Shown here one piece after another: positions 56,096 to 64,000 of a DNA stretch of 64,000 nucleotides. Both the position numbers and the translations under genes were made by a program. The stretch lies in NCBI RefSeq assembly GCF_000428765.1, contig NZ_AUAO01000003.1, positions 186,001 to 250,000 on the forward strand, in the 5' to 3' direction. Positions within the stretch are counted from its first letter, which is position 1. Each line of letters starts with the position of its first letter. The stretch comes from Brevundimonas aveniformis DSM 17977. Its GTDB lineage: Bacteria > Pseudomonadota > Alphaproteobacteria > Caulobacterales > Caulobacteraceae. The notes beneath the pieces were generated by a model. The model searched no databases, was not told where the DNA came from, and was given only the letters and a program-made list of their open reading frames with translations.

Positions 56096-57751
56096 ATGAT
56101 TGGGATCAGGGGTGCGATGGGCGGTCTGCTGGCCCTGGTGCTGGCGGGCTGCGCAACGGCGAATGCCGGCTCACCGGTGGTGGCTCCTCAGGAGGCCGGC
56201 GTCGAGGCGGCCCGGCTGTCCGAGCATGTCCGTATCCTGAGCGACGATTCGTTCCAGGGGCGCGAGCCGGGAACGGACGGCGAGCGGATGACGCTGGACT
56301 ATCTGCAAGCCCAGTACGAGGCCATGGGACTCGAACCCGGCGGCCCGAACGGTCAGTGGCGTCAGCCTGTCACCCTGACACGCTACACGTCTGCGCCCGG
56401 CGGATCGGTGCGGGCGTCGATGCGCAACGGCCTGACGGTCAATCTGACGGGAGCTGCCAATGCGGCGCTGGTCCGCGCAACCTATGGAGATGGCCGGGCT
56501 CAGTTTGAGGGGGCCCCGGTGGTGTTTGCCGGCTACGGAATCTCGGCCCCAGACCGCGGCTGGGATGACTATGCGGGAATTGATGTGGAGGGCGCGGTCG
56601 TCATCGTCTTAATGGGCGAACCCGATGACGACCGATTCAATGGCGAGTATCCCAGCCTCTACGGCCTGGATTCCTACAAGACCGAGGAAGCGCACCGGCG
56701 GGGGGCACTGGCGGTGCTGAACGCCATCGCCGTTCAGGCCGGATCGGCACAGTGGCGCGGCATTGCCGGCTATGTGGGCCGGCCCTCGACCCAGGTGGTG
56801 GGTGTCGAGAACATCGAGGCGTCGGGCTATCTCGCCATGGAGCCGCTGATGGGCTGGATCCGCTCGAATGACGGCGACCCGGAACAGTGGTTTGCTGAGG
56901 CGGCCTCCGGTCAGTTTCGCGCGCGTCGCCTGGAAGGGGTAACGCTGTCGATGGATATCCAGGAACAGGTCGACACGATTCAGACCTATAATCTGCTGGC
57001 GCGCATTCCGGGAACCGACCGGCCAGACGACACCGTGATTGTTTCGGCCCACTGGGACCACGTTGGCGTGGCCGATACGCCGGATGGGAACGGCGATCTG
57101 GTTTACAATGGGGCTTGGGACAATGCGTCGGGCACGGCCGGTGTTCTTGAGCTGGCGCGGGTGCTGCACGCCCGGGGACCACGCCCGCGCTCGATCGTCT
57201 TCGCCCATATGGCGGCCGAAGAGATGGGCTTGTTGGGAAGCCACTACTATGTGGAGCACCCGGTCTGGCCGCTTGAAACCACTGTGGCGGACGTCAACAT
57301 CGACATGTTGCCGCTGTCGCCGCCGACCCGCGATCTGGCGATCTTTGGCTACGGCCAGACGACGCTGGAGGATGATCTGGCCCGGCTCGCAGCTATTGAA
57401 GGACGGGTGGTGACCGATGACGGACGCCCGGACGAAGGGTTCTACTATCGCTCGGACCACTTCCCCTTTGCACTGGCTGGGGTCCCGGCCTTGATGGTCT
57501 GGCACGGCGTTGACTGGGACGAGGGCGGGCGCGACGTCGGGGCCCCGGCGTACCGGCAGCAGTGGGACCAGTACTACCATGAGCGTAGCGACGAATGGTC
57601 GGCCGATATCGACTGGCGTTCCGCGGTCGAAAACCTCGACCTGCTCGAACAACTGGTCGCAGATCTGGCTGACGGCGACCAATGGCCGGACTGGAAGCCC
57701 GGATCGGAGTTCCTGGCCACGCGGGCTCAAAGCGCCTCGGCTCGGCAATGA
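56096..57751 (+). CDS. M28 family metallopeptidase lipoprotein (copy 2)
   Basis: 551 residues, a tandem paralog of the previous gene. Lipobox LAGC is near residue 19. The zinc-site motifs are AHWDHVGV, DNASGTAG, MAAEEMGLLGS, NIDMLPL and RSDHFPF. Both copies also share SEHVRIL/SESVRVL, LEPGGPNGQW and PxxxGYG-type stretches in the N-terminal part. A GGAGAGAGCGGG ribosome-binding site lies ahead. The ATG of the RidA gene overlaps its stop. Confidence 0.92.
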   Translation: MIGIRGAMGGLLALVLAGCATANAGSPVVAPQEAGVEAARLSEHVRILSDDSFQGREPGTDGERMTLDYLQAQYEAMGLEPGGPNGQWRQPVTLTRYTSAPGGSVRASMRNGLTVNLTGAANAALVRATYGDGRAQFEGAPVVFAGYGISAPDRGWDDYAGIDVEGAVVIVLMGEPDDDRFNGEYPSLYGLDSYKTEEAHRRGALAVLNAIAVQAGSAQWRGIAGYVGRPSTQVVGVENIEASGYLAMEPLMGWIRSNDGDPEQWFAEAASGQFRARRLEGVTLSMDIQEQVDTIQTYNLLARIPGTDRPDDTVIVSAHWDHVGVADTPDGNGDLVYNGAWDNASGTAGVLELARVLHARGPRPRSIVFAHMAAEEMGLLGSHYYVEHPVWPLETTVADVNIDMLPLSPPTRDLAIFGYGQTTLEDDLARLAAIEGRVVTDDGRPDEGFYYRSDHFPFALAGVPALMVWHGVDWDEGGRDVGAPAYRQQWDQYYHERSDEWSADIDWRSAVENLDLLEQLVADLADGDQWPDWKPGSEFLATRAQSASARQ

Positions 57752-58131
57752 AGGCGCGGGCCTTTACCGCTGACGGTTCGCCTCCGACCGAGGGCGAGTA
57801 TCCGCAAGCGGTGGAGGTGACGGATGTGTCGCGCTGGCTATTCCTGTCCGGCCAGGTTCCGGTCGGACCGGACGGCTGCCTGCCGGACGATTTTGAAGGC
57901 CAGTGCCGTCAGGCGTGGGCCAATGTGGAGGCCCAGCTCAGCGCCGGCGGGATGTCCCTGGACAACCTTGTCCGGGTGACAACCTATCTGGCGGATCGCC
58001 AGTACGCGCTGGAAAACCGTCAGGTCCGTCTCGAGGTTCTGGTTGGCCGCCAGCCCGCGCTTACGGTCATCGTCACGGGCCTGTTTGAAACCGACTGGCT
58101 GGTCGAAATCGAAGCGGTGGCGGCGGCGTGA
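57748..58131 (+). CDS. RidA family protein (YjgF/YER057c/UK114)
   Basis: 127 residues. The pattern FLSGQVPVGPDGCLPDDFEGQCRQAWANVEAQLSAGG, then NLVRVTTYLADRQY and PALTVIVTGLF, is family-typical. RidA enzymes deaminate reactive 2-aminoacrylate; other subfamilies differ. I cannot be sure the key arginine is in its usual place. Start ATG overlaps the peptidase stop (ATGA). Confidence 0.85.
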   Translation: MKARAFTADGSPPTEGEYPQAVEVTDVSRWLFLSGQVPVGPDGCLPDDFEGQCRQAWANVEAQLSAGGMSLDNLVRVTTYLADRQYALENRQVRLEVLVGRQPALTVIVTGLFETDWLVEIEAVAAA

Positions 58132-58547
58132 AACCCGTCCCTGCAGAGGGGGCCCTTGAGGGGATCATCTTCTTTGACGGGGTGTGCGTCTTTTGCTCGC
58201 GCTGGGTGCGATGGATCATGCGTCGGGACAAGGCCGGCATTTACCGGTTCCTGCCCATCCAGACCCCACAGGGACAAGTCCTGGCCGCGCTGTTCGGGCT
58301 GGACCCGACCGATCCCCAGTCCAATGCCGTCATTCGACGCGGGTTTGCGTTGTTCAAATCGGACGCTGCCATCGCTGTTGTTTCGAGTCTTCAGGGCTGG
58401 CGCTGGGTCAAGGTCTTTGCCATCGTGCCACGCGTGGGCCGTGACTGGGTCTATGACCTGATTGCCCGACGCCGTTATCGCCTGTTCGGCAAGACAGACT
58501 ACTGCTGGATTCCCGAGCCCGGCGAGTGCGACCGCCTCATGGAATAA
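58128..58547 (+). CDS. DCC1-like thiol-disulfide oxidoreductase family protein (DUF393)
   Basis: 139 residues with the DUF393 pattern IIFFDGVCVFCSRWVRWIMRRD (DxxCxxC-type motif at about 18-25) and PRVGRDWVYDLIARRRYRLFG near the end. It is thioredoxin-like and probably redox-active. The GTG start overlaps the RidA stop by four bases (GTGA). Confidence 0.88.
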   Translation: MKPVPAEGALEGIIFFDGVCVFCSRWVRWIMRRDKAGIYRFLPIQTPQGQVLAALFGLDPTDPQSNAVIRRGFALFKSDAAIAVVSSLQGWRWVKVFAIVPRVGRDWVYDLIARRRYRLFGKTDYCWIPEPGECDRLME

Positions 58548-58560
58548 GGAGGAACCCGCC

Positions 58561-58989
58561 ATGAGAATTCTTGCGTGTCTGACTGCTGTAACCCTGCTGG
58601 CGGCTTGTCAGCCGGCAGCGGAATCGACTGAGGGGGCCGAGGGGGCACCGCAGGATGCGCCGTTGCAGGCCGCACCCCCCGCCGGTCCCGCCGTCGAGCC
58701 GCCCCCGGCCTTTGTCGGCCTCTGGGCTGCGGAGCCTTCCTGGTGCAGCAACACCATCGGCCCCGAACGACCCATTGAGGTGACCGCGACCGAATTCAGG
58801 GGGTATGAGAATACCTGTCAGATCACCGATCTGACCGCGACCGATACGGGCTGGACCGCAACATTCGTTTGCCAGGCCGAGGGGGCAGCCTCGAATGAGG
58901 AGGTCAGCCTCAAGGCTGATGACAACCGGCTGGAGGTGACCTGGATCGACGAGGGCTATGCCGTCGAATGGCGACGCTGCCCGGCCTAG
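58561..58989 (+). CDS. Small lipoprotein of unknown function
   Basis: 142 residues. The signal peptide carries lipobox LAAC (about residue 16), followed by a Pro/Ala/Glu-rich stretch. The folded part shows GLWAAEPSWCSN, CQITDL and VCQAEG and ends WRRCPA. The cysteines suggest two disulfides besides the lipidated one. AGGAGG precedes ATG. It is the last gene of the peptidase-RidA-DCC1 run and shares a CTAG stop with the convergent transglycosylase gene. Confidence 0.75.
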   Translation: MRILACLTAVTLLAACQPAAESTEGAEGAPQDAPLQAAPPAGPAVEPPPAFVGLWAAEPSWCSNTIGPERPIEVTATEFRGYENTCQITDLTATDTGWTATFVCQAEGAASNEEVSLKADDNRLEVTWIDEGYAVEWRRCPA

Positions 58990-60641
58990 CGCGTCGGGGT
59001 TTCGGTCGCCGGCCCTGAAGCCTGCGGTTCGGTCGGTTGGGTTGCCGGTGATGCGGTTTGTTCGCTCGCCGCATCCGTTGTGACGGGGGGCGGGGGTTCA
59101 GGGTCCCGATCCAGCGCCACATGGATCACCGGCATGCCCTGGGCCGCGGCGTCCAGGGTATCCATGCGCCCACCCAGCAGGCGTTGGTAGACCCAGTAGG
59201 CTGCAACCACCTCTTCGACGTACTGGCGCGACTGCGACACCGGGATGTTCTCGATGATCAGCAGGGAATCGGCATCGGCACCCAACGCACGCCGTGCCTC
59301 AATCACGGGACGCGGGCCGCCATTGTAGGCCACGATGGCCCGCAGCAGATCGCCCTGGATGGCATCCATCGCCATGACACGTTCGACATAGGCCTGGCCC
59401 AGCCGCATGTTGATCGCAGGATCAAACAGGAGCGTCGGTTCGCGCCGGAAGGCCACATTGGCGCTCAGCTCGGCGGCGGTCGCGGGCATGACCTGCATGA
59501 TGCCATAGGCCCCCGCGCCGGATCGGGCCTGGGGATTGAAGCGGCTCTCCTTGCGGGCAATCGCGTAGACCAGGCCGCGCGGCAGGGAAAACCCTCCCTG
59601 GGGCTGGAGGTCGGGCATCGGATAGTCCGCCGCATCGATCTGGCTGGTTCGCTCAAGCCCCAGGCGGTAGGCGAGACTTTCGCCCAGAATCGCCCATTGC
59701 AGGCGCTCGTCAGACGTGGCGGCATTGAAGGTACCCAGGCGCAGTTCCTCGATCGCATCCTCTGTGCGCCCGATCTGGGCGAGGGCAGCGACACGGCGGG
59801 CGGCCGGATTGGAGCTGACGAAGGCCGCAGCCGCAGCCTCATCAACCTCGGGCGCGCCATAGACCACCGTATTGGGGCCCGGCGTGATCCACGGCGCATT
59901 GAGGATCAACGGTTCGGCACCGAGCTGGCGCATGGCGATCTGACCATAGAAGGTCGTCGGCCAACGTGCCGCCAGGCGTAGATAGTCTGTGGCTTGCTGG
60001 GGCCGGCGGTCCTGGGTCAGCGAGCGAGCCGCCCAATAGCCGGCACCGGCGCGAATCCAGCCGCTTTCCGAAGGGTCGATGGCAACGCGTTCGAACGCCT
60101 CGAAGGCATCTGCGTACCGTCCGAGACGATAAGCCGCCATGCCCGCAACCCAGTAGTCGCCCTGGATCTGTCCGACCTCCCACGCGCGCTGGATAAAACC
60201 ATCATTCAGTTGATGACGGGCTTCCCGTTCGCGGAACTCCCCCATGCCGACCGAGGCCTGATAGGCGCGGCTCGCAGCAAGGCCCGGGGGAAGGCGAGGC
60301 TCAGCCTCACCGGGAGGGATCCGACGCATGGCCAGGGTATAGACGCGTGGAGCATCGGCCAGGTCTGCATATTCGGTGAGCCAGGCCGATAGTTCTCCGA
60401 ACGAGGCGGCATAGTCCCGGTGGAAGAGAATCTCGAACTGCAACTGTCCCAACAGGAGACGGTCGGAAAGGTGACTGGCCCGATCGAGCGCCGAAGCGAA
60501 TTCGCCCCTGCGGACATCCTGGAATGCCGATCTGTAGGAGGCTTCGTCAGCCTCGTTCAGAGGGCGTGGCTCGGCAATCGCGTTTGACGCGAACAGTGCA
60601 AGACCGACAAAGGCAGCGAGAATGCCGCTCAGCAAACGCAT
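58986..60641 (-). CDS. Soluble lytic murein transglycosylase (Slt-type)
   Basis: 551 residues with a signal peptide (IAEP end), a long helical superhelix region (about 30-340) and a C-terminal SLT domain with catalytic Glu in ARKESRFNPQARSGAGAYGIMQVMPATA, then NMRLGQAYVERVM and AYNGGP. It cleaves peptidoglycan with 1,6-anhydro product formation. It ends in a Pro/Thr-rich disordered tail. Confidence 0.93.
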   Translation of the reverse strand: MRLLSGILAAFVGLALFASNAIAEPRPLNEADEASYRSAFQDVRRGEFASALDRASHLSDRLLLGQLQFEILFHRDYAASFGELSAWLTEYADLADAPRVYTLAMRRIPPGEAEPRLPPGLAASRAYQASVGMGEFREREARHQLNDGFIQRAWEVGQIQGDYWVAGMAAYRLGRYADAFEAFERVAIDPSESGWIRAGAGYWAARSLTQDRRPQQATDYLRLAARWPTTFYGQIAMRQLGAEPLILNAPWITPGPNTVVYGAPEVDEAAAAAFVSSNPAARRVAALAQIGRTEDAIEELRLGTFNAATSDERLQWAILGESLAYRLGLERTSQIDAADYPMPDLQPQGGFSLPRGLVYAIARKESRFNPQARSGAGAYGIMQVMPATAAELSANVAFRREPTLLFDPAINMRLGQAYVERVMAMDAIQGDLLRAIVAYNGGPRPVIEARRALGADADSLLIIENIPVSQSRQYVEEVVAAYWVYQRLLGGRMDTLDAAAQGMPVIHVALDRDPEPPPPVTTDAASEQTASPATQPTEPQASGPATETPTR

Positions 60642-60666
60642 TCGATTAAATCTCCGCCCCGATGAT

Positions 60667-61488
60667 TCAGGATTCTAGAGAAGGGGCGTCCAGACCAGCA
60701 AGTCGCGTGCCCAGCGACAAAAGGTCCTGCCAGGCCTTGGCTTTCTCGCGAGGCTGCCGGAGCAGATAGGCCGGATGGAGCATCGGCAGCGCCGGATAGG
60801 TCTGGCCACCCTCGCTGGGTCGCCAGTCGCGCCACTGGCCTCGGAGCTTGAGGATACCCTCGTCGCTCTTGAGCATGAATTTGGCGGAGGCCCCGCCGAC
60901 CAGGACCAACAGCCGGGGTTGGACCAGGGCGATCGCGCGCTCGACGAAAGGCGCACAGATCATCTGTTCCTCCAAAGTCGGCGTCCGGTTGCCCGGAGGG
61001 CGCCAGAAGACGGTGTTGGTGATAAACACCTCGTCCTTGAGGTCTATCGCGGCCAGCATCCGATCCAGCAACTGGCCGGCCTTACCGACAAAGGGTTCGC
61101 CGCGTTGATCTTCATCGGCACCGGGGCCTTCACCAATCAACATGACCTGGGCATCGGGCTTGCCGCGGGCAAAGACGGCCTGTTTGGCGCCCAGGCGGCT
61201 TAGCGGGCAGCCATCAAAGGCCCGTATTGCGTGGGCCAGGGCATCCAGCGTCTCTACTTCGGATGCACGCGATTTTGCCTCTGCGACGGCGGCGGCGACA
61301 TCCGGCCCTGCAGACGCGGTTGGGGCTGGGGCCCCGCCAACGATGACCGGCGAGCGCCGAACAGGCTGAGGGACATGGACCCGATCAACCGGGCTGTCTT
61401 CGACGCAGGTGTCCAAGCCGGCGTCTCGCCAGAAGGCGAGGGCACTTTCCAGCTCGCGGTCTATCGTTTCGTCGGGGTGCGCGGACAT
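60667..61488 (-). CDS. Family 4-like uracil-DNA glycosylase
   Basis: 273 residues. An N-terminal Pro/Ala-rich extension (about 100 residues) is followed by the glycosylase domain: motif GEGPGADEDQRGEPFVGKAGQLLDRML, then NTVFWRPPGNRTPTLEEQ and the motif HPAYLLRQP. It excises uracil from DNA. Family 4 enzymes usually have four iron-sulfur cysteines; here GCPL and ICAPF keep one cysteine each, but the CxxC partner and the KCRPP cysteine are replaced (FWRPP). I chose ATG 61488; the longer frame to 61995 has an implausible start region. Confidence 0.88.
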   Translation of the reverse strand: MSAHPDETIDRELESALAFWRDAGLDTCVEDSPVDRVHVPQPVRRSPVIVGGAPAPTASAGPDVAAAVAEAKSRASEVETLDALAHAIRAFDGCPLSRLGAKQAVFARGKPDAQVMLIGEGPGADEDQRGEPFVGKAGQLLDRMLAAIDLKDEVFITNTVFWRPPGNRTPTLEEQMICAPFVERAIALVQPRLLVLVGGASAKFMLKSDEGILKLRGQWRDWRPSEGGQTYPALPMLHPAYLLRQPREKAKAWQDLLSLGTRLAGLDAPSLES

Positions 61489-61557
61489 CACAGCGAAGGG
61501 ATAGTCCTTGACCGCCCCGGCGTCACCTTCCGATAACCGACAAACGAGAATTCGAGA

Positions 61558-63339
61558 ATGCGACGGGGATTCGGTGGCATGGCGGAACAGATACGCGACG
61601 GTGGGGCGACGGACGCCTGGCAGGAGGCGGTGATCGACCGGTTGCCGGCTGCTGAGGCTCTGGCCGGTGTCGAGCGCGAGATCATGGAATATGACGTGGT
61701 GATCGTCGGGGCCGGCCCTGCCGGTCTGGCTGCCGCCATTCGCCTGAAGCAGCAGGCCGAGGCCGACGGCACCGAGATTTCGGTTGCGGTGCTCGAAAAG
61801 GCCGCCGAGATCGGTGGCCATATCCTGTCCGGTGCCGTGATCGACCCGAAGGCGCTTGCGGAGCTGTTCCCGGACTGGAAAGACCGGGGCGCGCCGCTGG
61901 AAACAGCGGTGAAGGAAGACCGGTTCCTGATGCTGGGGCCGCAAGGCCAGCTTAGTTTGCCGATGTTCGCCATGCCTGGCTTCATGCACAACCACGGCTG
62001 CTATATCGCGTCATTGGGCAATGTCTGTCGCTGGTTGGCCGAACAGGCCGAGGCGCTTGGTGTGGAGGTCTATCCCGGCATGGCGGCCAGCCACGTTGTC
62101 TGGGATGAGCCATCTGGTCGCGTGAAGGGCGTGGTCGCCGGCGTTTTCGGGATCGACCGTGAGGGTAAGCCGACCGACGATTTTCAGCCGGGAATCGAGC
62201 TTCACGGCAAATATGTTCTGATCGGCGAAGGCGCGCGTGGGTCCCTGGCCAAGTCGATCATGGCGCGGCACGGTTTGGCCGATAGTGCCGAGCCTCAGAA
62301 GTTCGGGATTGGCCTGAAAGAGCTGTGGCAGATTCCTGCGGACCAGCATCGCCCGGGTCTGGTTCAGCACACGACGGGATGGCCGCTGGACGACAAGACC
62401 GGCGGAGGATCGTTTCTCTATCACTTTGGCGACCGCTATGTGGCGGTCGGCTTTGTCGTCCATCTGAACTACGCCAACCCGTGGCTGTCACCGTTTGATG
62501 AGTTCCAGCGGTTCAAGCATCACCCGGCGATCGCCGAGCATCTCGAAGGTGGGAATCGCATTTCGTATGGCGCACGTGCGATCGTTGAGGGGGGGCTGCA
62601 ATCCATCCCGAAACTGACCTTCCCAGGCGGAGCTCTGATCGGGGATAGCGCCGGCTTTGTGAACGTCCCCCGGATCAAAGGCAGCCACAATGCGATGAAG
62701 ACTGGCATGCTGGCGGCCGAAGCCGCCTATGCGGCGCTGCGTGCGGATTCAGAAGCCGAAAATCTGGATGCCTATCAAGCCGCGTTCGAACGGTCGTGGG
62801 TGCGCAAGGAACTCCGGCTGGTTCGCAATGCCAAACCGCTGCTCACCCGCCTCGGCACGTCGCTGGGTGGAGCAGTCGGCCTGTTCGACATGTGGTTCCA
62901 GTCGATCTTCGGCGGCTTTTCGCTCTTCGGAACGCTCAAGCATGGCAAGACGGATGCGGCTTCAACGGGTCTGGCCGAGGACCACAAGCCGATCGCCTAT
63001 CCCAAGCCGGACGGCAAGCTCAGCTTCGACAAGCTGAGCTCTGTCTTTATCTCCAACACCAACCATGCCGAGGATCAACCGGCTCATTTGAAGCTGTTGG
63101 ACGCCAGCGTGCCGGTGTCGGTCAATCTGCCCGAATATGGTGAGCCGGCGCGGCTCTACTGCCCGGCGGGGGTCTATGAGATCGTCTATGCCGACGAGCA
63201 GGCCAAGACCGACCCGCGCTTCGTCATCAACGCCCAGAACTGCGTCCACTGCAAAACCTGTGACATCAAGGATCCGTCGCAGAACATCGTGTGGACGACA
63301 CCTGAAGGCGGCGGTGGCCCCAACTATCCCAACATGTAA
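61558..63339 (+). CDS. Electron transfer flavoprotein-ubiquinone oxidoreductase
   Basis: 593 residues. It passes electrons from ETF to the quinone pool, linking fatty-acid and amino-acid oxidation to respiration. The FAD loop is DVVIVGAGPAGLAAAI. The ubiquinone and helical regions follow, with a C-terminal 4Fe-4S site (NAQNCVHCKTCDIKDP). The N-terminus before MEYDVVIVGAGPAG is longer than usual; starts at 61579, GTG 61630 or ATG 61684 are alternatives. Confidence 0.93.
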   Translation: MRRGFGGMAEQIRDGGATDAWQEAVIDRLPAAEALAGVEREIMEYDVVIVGAGPAGLAAAIRLKQQAEADGTEISVAVLEKAAEIGGHILSGAVIDPKALAELFPDWKDRGAPLETAVKEDRFLMLGPQGQLSLPMFAMPGFMHNHGCYIASLGNVCRWLAEQAEALGVEVYPGMAASHVVWDEPSGRVKGVVAGVFGIDREGKPTDDFQPGIELHGKYVLIGEGARGSLAKSIMARHGLADSAEPQKFGIGLKELWQIPADQHRPGLVQHTTGWPLDDKTGGGSFLYHFGDRYVAVGFVVHLNYANPWLSPFDEFQRFKHHPAIAEHLEGGNRISYGARAIVEGGLQSIPKLTFPGGALIGDSAGFVNVPRIKGSHNAMKTGMLAAEAAYAALRADSEAENLDAYQAAFERSWVRKELRLVRNAKPLLTRLGTSLGGAVGLFDMWFQSIFGGFSLFGTLKHGKTDAASTGLAEDHKPIAYPKPDGKLSFDKLSSVFISNTNHAEDQPAHLKLLDASVPVSVNLPEYGEPARLYCPAGVYEIVYADEQAKTDPRFVINAQNCVHCKTCDIKDPSQNIVWTTPEGGGGPNYPNM

Positions 63340-63384
63340 GGGAAACGCCTTGCTTGTGCCGCGTTATGCGGGAAGGTGACGATC

Positions 63385-64000
63385 ATGCGCCTGTCCTACC
63401 TCGCTTTTTCCGCCCTGATCCTGGTCGCCGCGCCACAGTCCGTCGTCGCCCAGGAAACGCCTGAGACGCCGGATGTTCCGGTCGTTGTCGATCCTGGTCC
63501 TCCCGACCTGGATGGTGGCACATCCTATGGACTGTTCCTGGCAGGCCGGGCGGCCATGAGCCGCGGAGATGGTGAGGCCGCAACGGCGTTCCTGGCAGGG
63601 GCCCTGGCGGAGTCGGACGATGACCGACTGGTCCGCGAAAGGACGTTTTCCGCGGCCATTCTCGCCGGCGATGTTCGCACCGCCTCCAGTGTTCGGCTCG
63701 TGGAGGGCGAGTCGACCGCCTCGCTGATTCAGGCCGGTCGCCTGACCCGTATCGCCCAGGCCATTATTGATGATCAGTCGCGAGATCTGAACCGCGAGAT
63801 TCAGGCCAATCCGGTCCAGTCACCGCATCAGTTGGCGGGTCGTCTGATCAATCGGTGGCTGGCCGCTTCGGCGGGGGACTGGAACACGGCGCTGGCCCCT
63901 ACGACAAGCGACGCCGATGCCCTGACCCGCATTCTCGGGGGATACTACCGCGCCTTGCTCCTTGAGCGCCGCCGTCAGTTCGATGCCGCTGACGCCCAGT
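63385..64000 (+). CDS. Exported TPR-like protein, partial (3' end outside window)
   Basis: Open reading frame from ATG 63385 to the window end (205 codons) with no stop. A signal peptide ending VVAQ is followed by helical repeats (LAGRAAMSRGDGEAATAFLAGAL; GGYYRALLLERRRQFDAADAQ) that look like tetratricopeptide units. A GGAAGG ribosome-binding site lies 9-14 bases before ATG. It is probably a periplasmic scaffold or outer-membrane-assembly-type protein; function unknown. Confidence 0.75.
   Translation, partial: MRLSYLAFSALILVAAPQSVVAQETPETPDVPVVVDPGPPDLDGGTSYGLFLAGRAAMSRGDGEAATAFLAGALAESDDDRLVRERTFSAAILAGDVRTASSVRLVEGESTASLIQAGRLTRIAQAIIDDQSRDLNREIQANPVQSPHQLAGRLINRWLAASAGDWNTALAPTTSDADALTRILGGYYRALLLERRRQFDAADAQ

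Noticed and set aside
56609..57748. 379-codon open frame on the minus strand
   Set aside because: Antisense to the second M28 peptidase; no motif.
61489..61995. N-terminal extension of the uracil-DNA glycosylase
   Set aside because: It is antisense to the start of the ETF-ubiquinone oxidoreductase and has no homology-like pattern.

Overview
The window is a 64 kb piece of an alphaproteobacterial chromosome, most likely from the Caulobacteraceae and possibly Brevundimonas. The DNA is GC-rich. A cicA-like HAD gene sits beside clpX, as in Caulobacter. Most neighbours are ordinary alphaproteobacterial housekeeping genes. Genes are tightly packed, with many 4-base start/stop overlaps and several convergent pairs that share stop codons. 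I see no rRNA, tRNA, CRISPR array, insertion sequence, prophage or integrase. This is backbone chromosome rather than an island.

Layout. 1-5.8 kb: the 3' end of gyrA, a class IV aminotransferase, coaD, two tandem secreted cyclophilins, a small GNAT and an EamA protein, all on the plus strand. 5.9-9.2 kb (minus): clpX, glnB and glnA. A terminator lies between glnB and glnA, so glnA expression may be attenuated. 9.4-14 kb: cicA, an NfeD/SPFH membrane pair with a small exported protein, a TVP38 protein and nhaA. 14-28 kb is more accessory: a TonB-dependent receptor, two acyl-activating enzymes, a small exported protein, GNAT, DUF6481, DUF3297, a dicarboxylate symporter, a DUF819 protein, a YadGH-like ABC exporter, a diheme cytochrome c and DoxX. 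28-30 kb: a Rap1a/Tai-like exported protein and rpsF-rpsR-rplI.

31-37 kb: the fatty-acid and envelope cluster fabD-fabG-acpP-fabF-mltG-yicC-gmk. 37-45 kb (minus): the LPS and outer-membrane assembly operon lptF-lptG-lptD-surA-pdxA-rsmA, divergent from pepA and holC. 47.8-48.7 kb: three tandem small exported proteins resembling I78 peptidase inhibitors. 48.7-54.3 kb: an ABC-F ATPase, ndk, purM-purN and rnd. 54.3-59 kb: two paralogous M28 lipoprotein peptidases followed by RidA, DCC1-type and lipoprotein genes. 59-64 kb: a lytic transglycosylase, a family 4-like uracil-DNA glycosylase, ETF-ubiquinone oxidoreductase and the start of a TPR protein that runs off the window.

The main points for a second look are: the I78-like gene triplet; two unlinked copies of a small exported beta-rich protein family; a promoter-to-terminator interval between ndk and purN that could encode a structured small RNA; a glnB/glnA attenuator; a possible S6:S18 leader; and a uracil-DNA glycosylase lacking two of the usual iron-sulfur cysteines. 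I found no clearly new multi-gene system.
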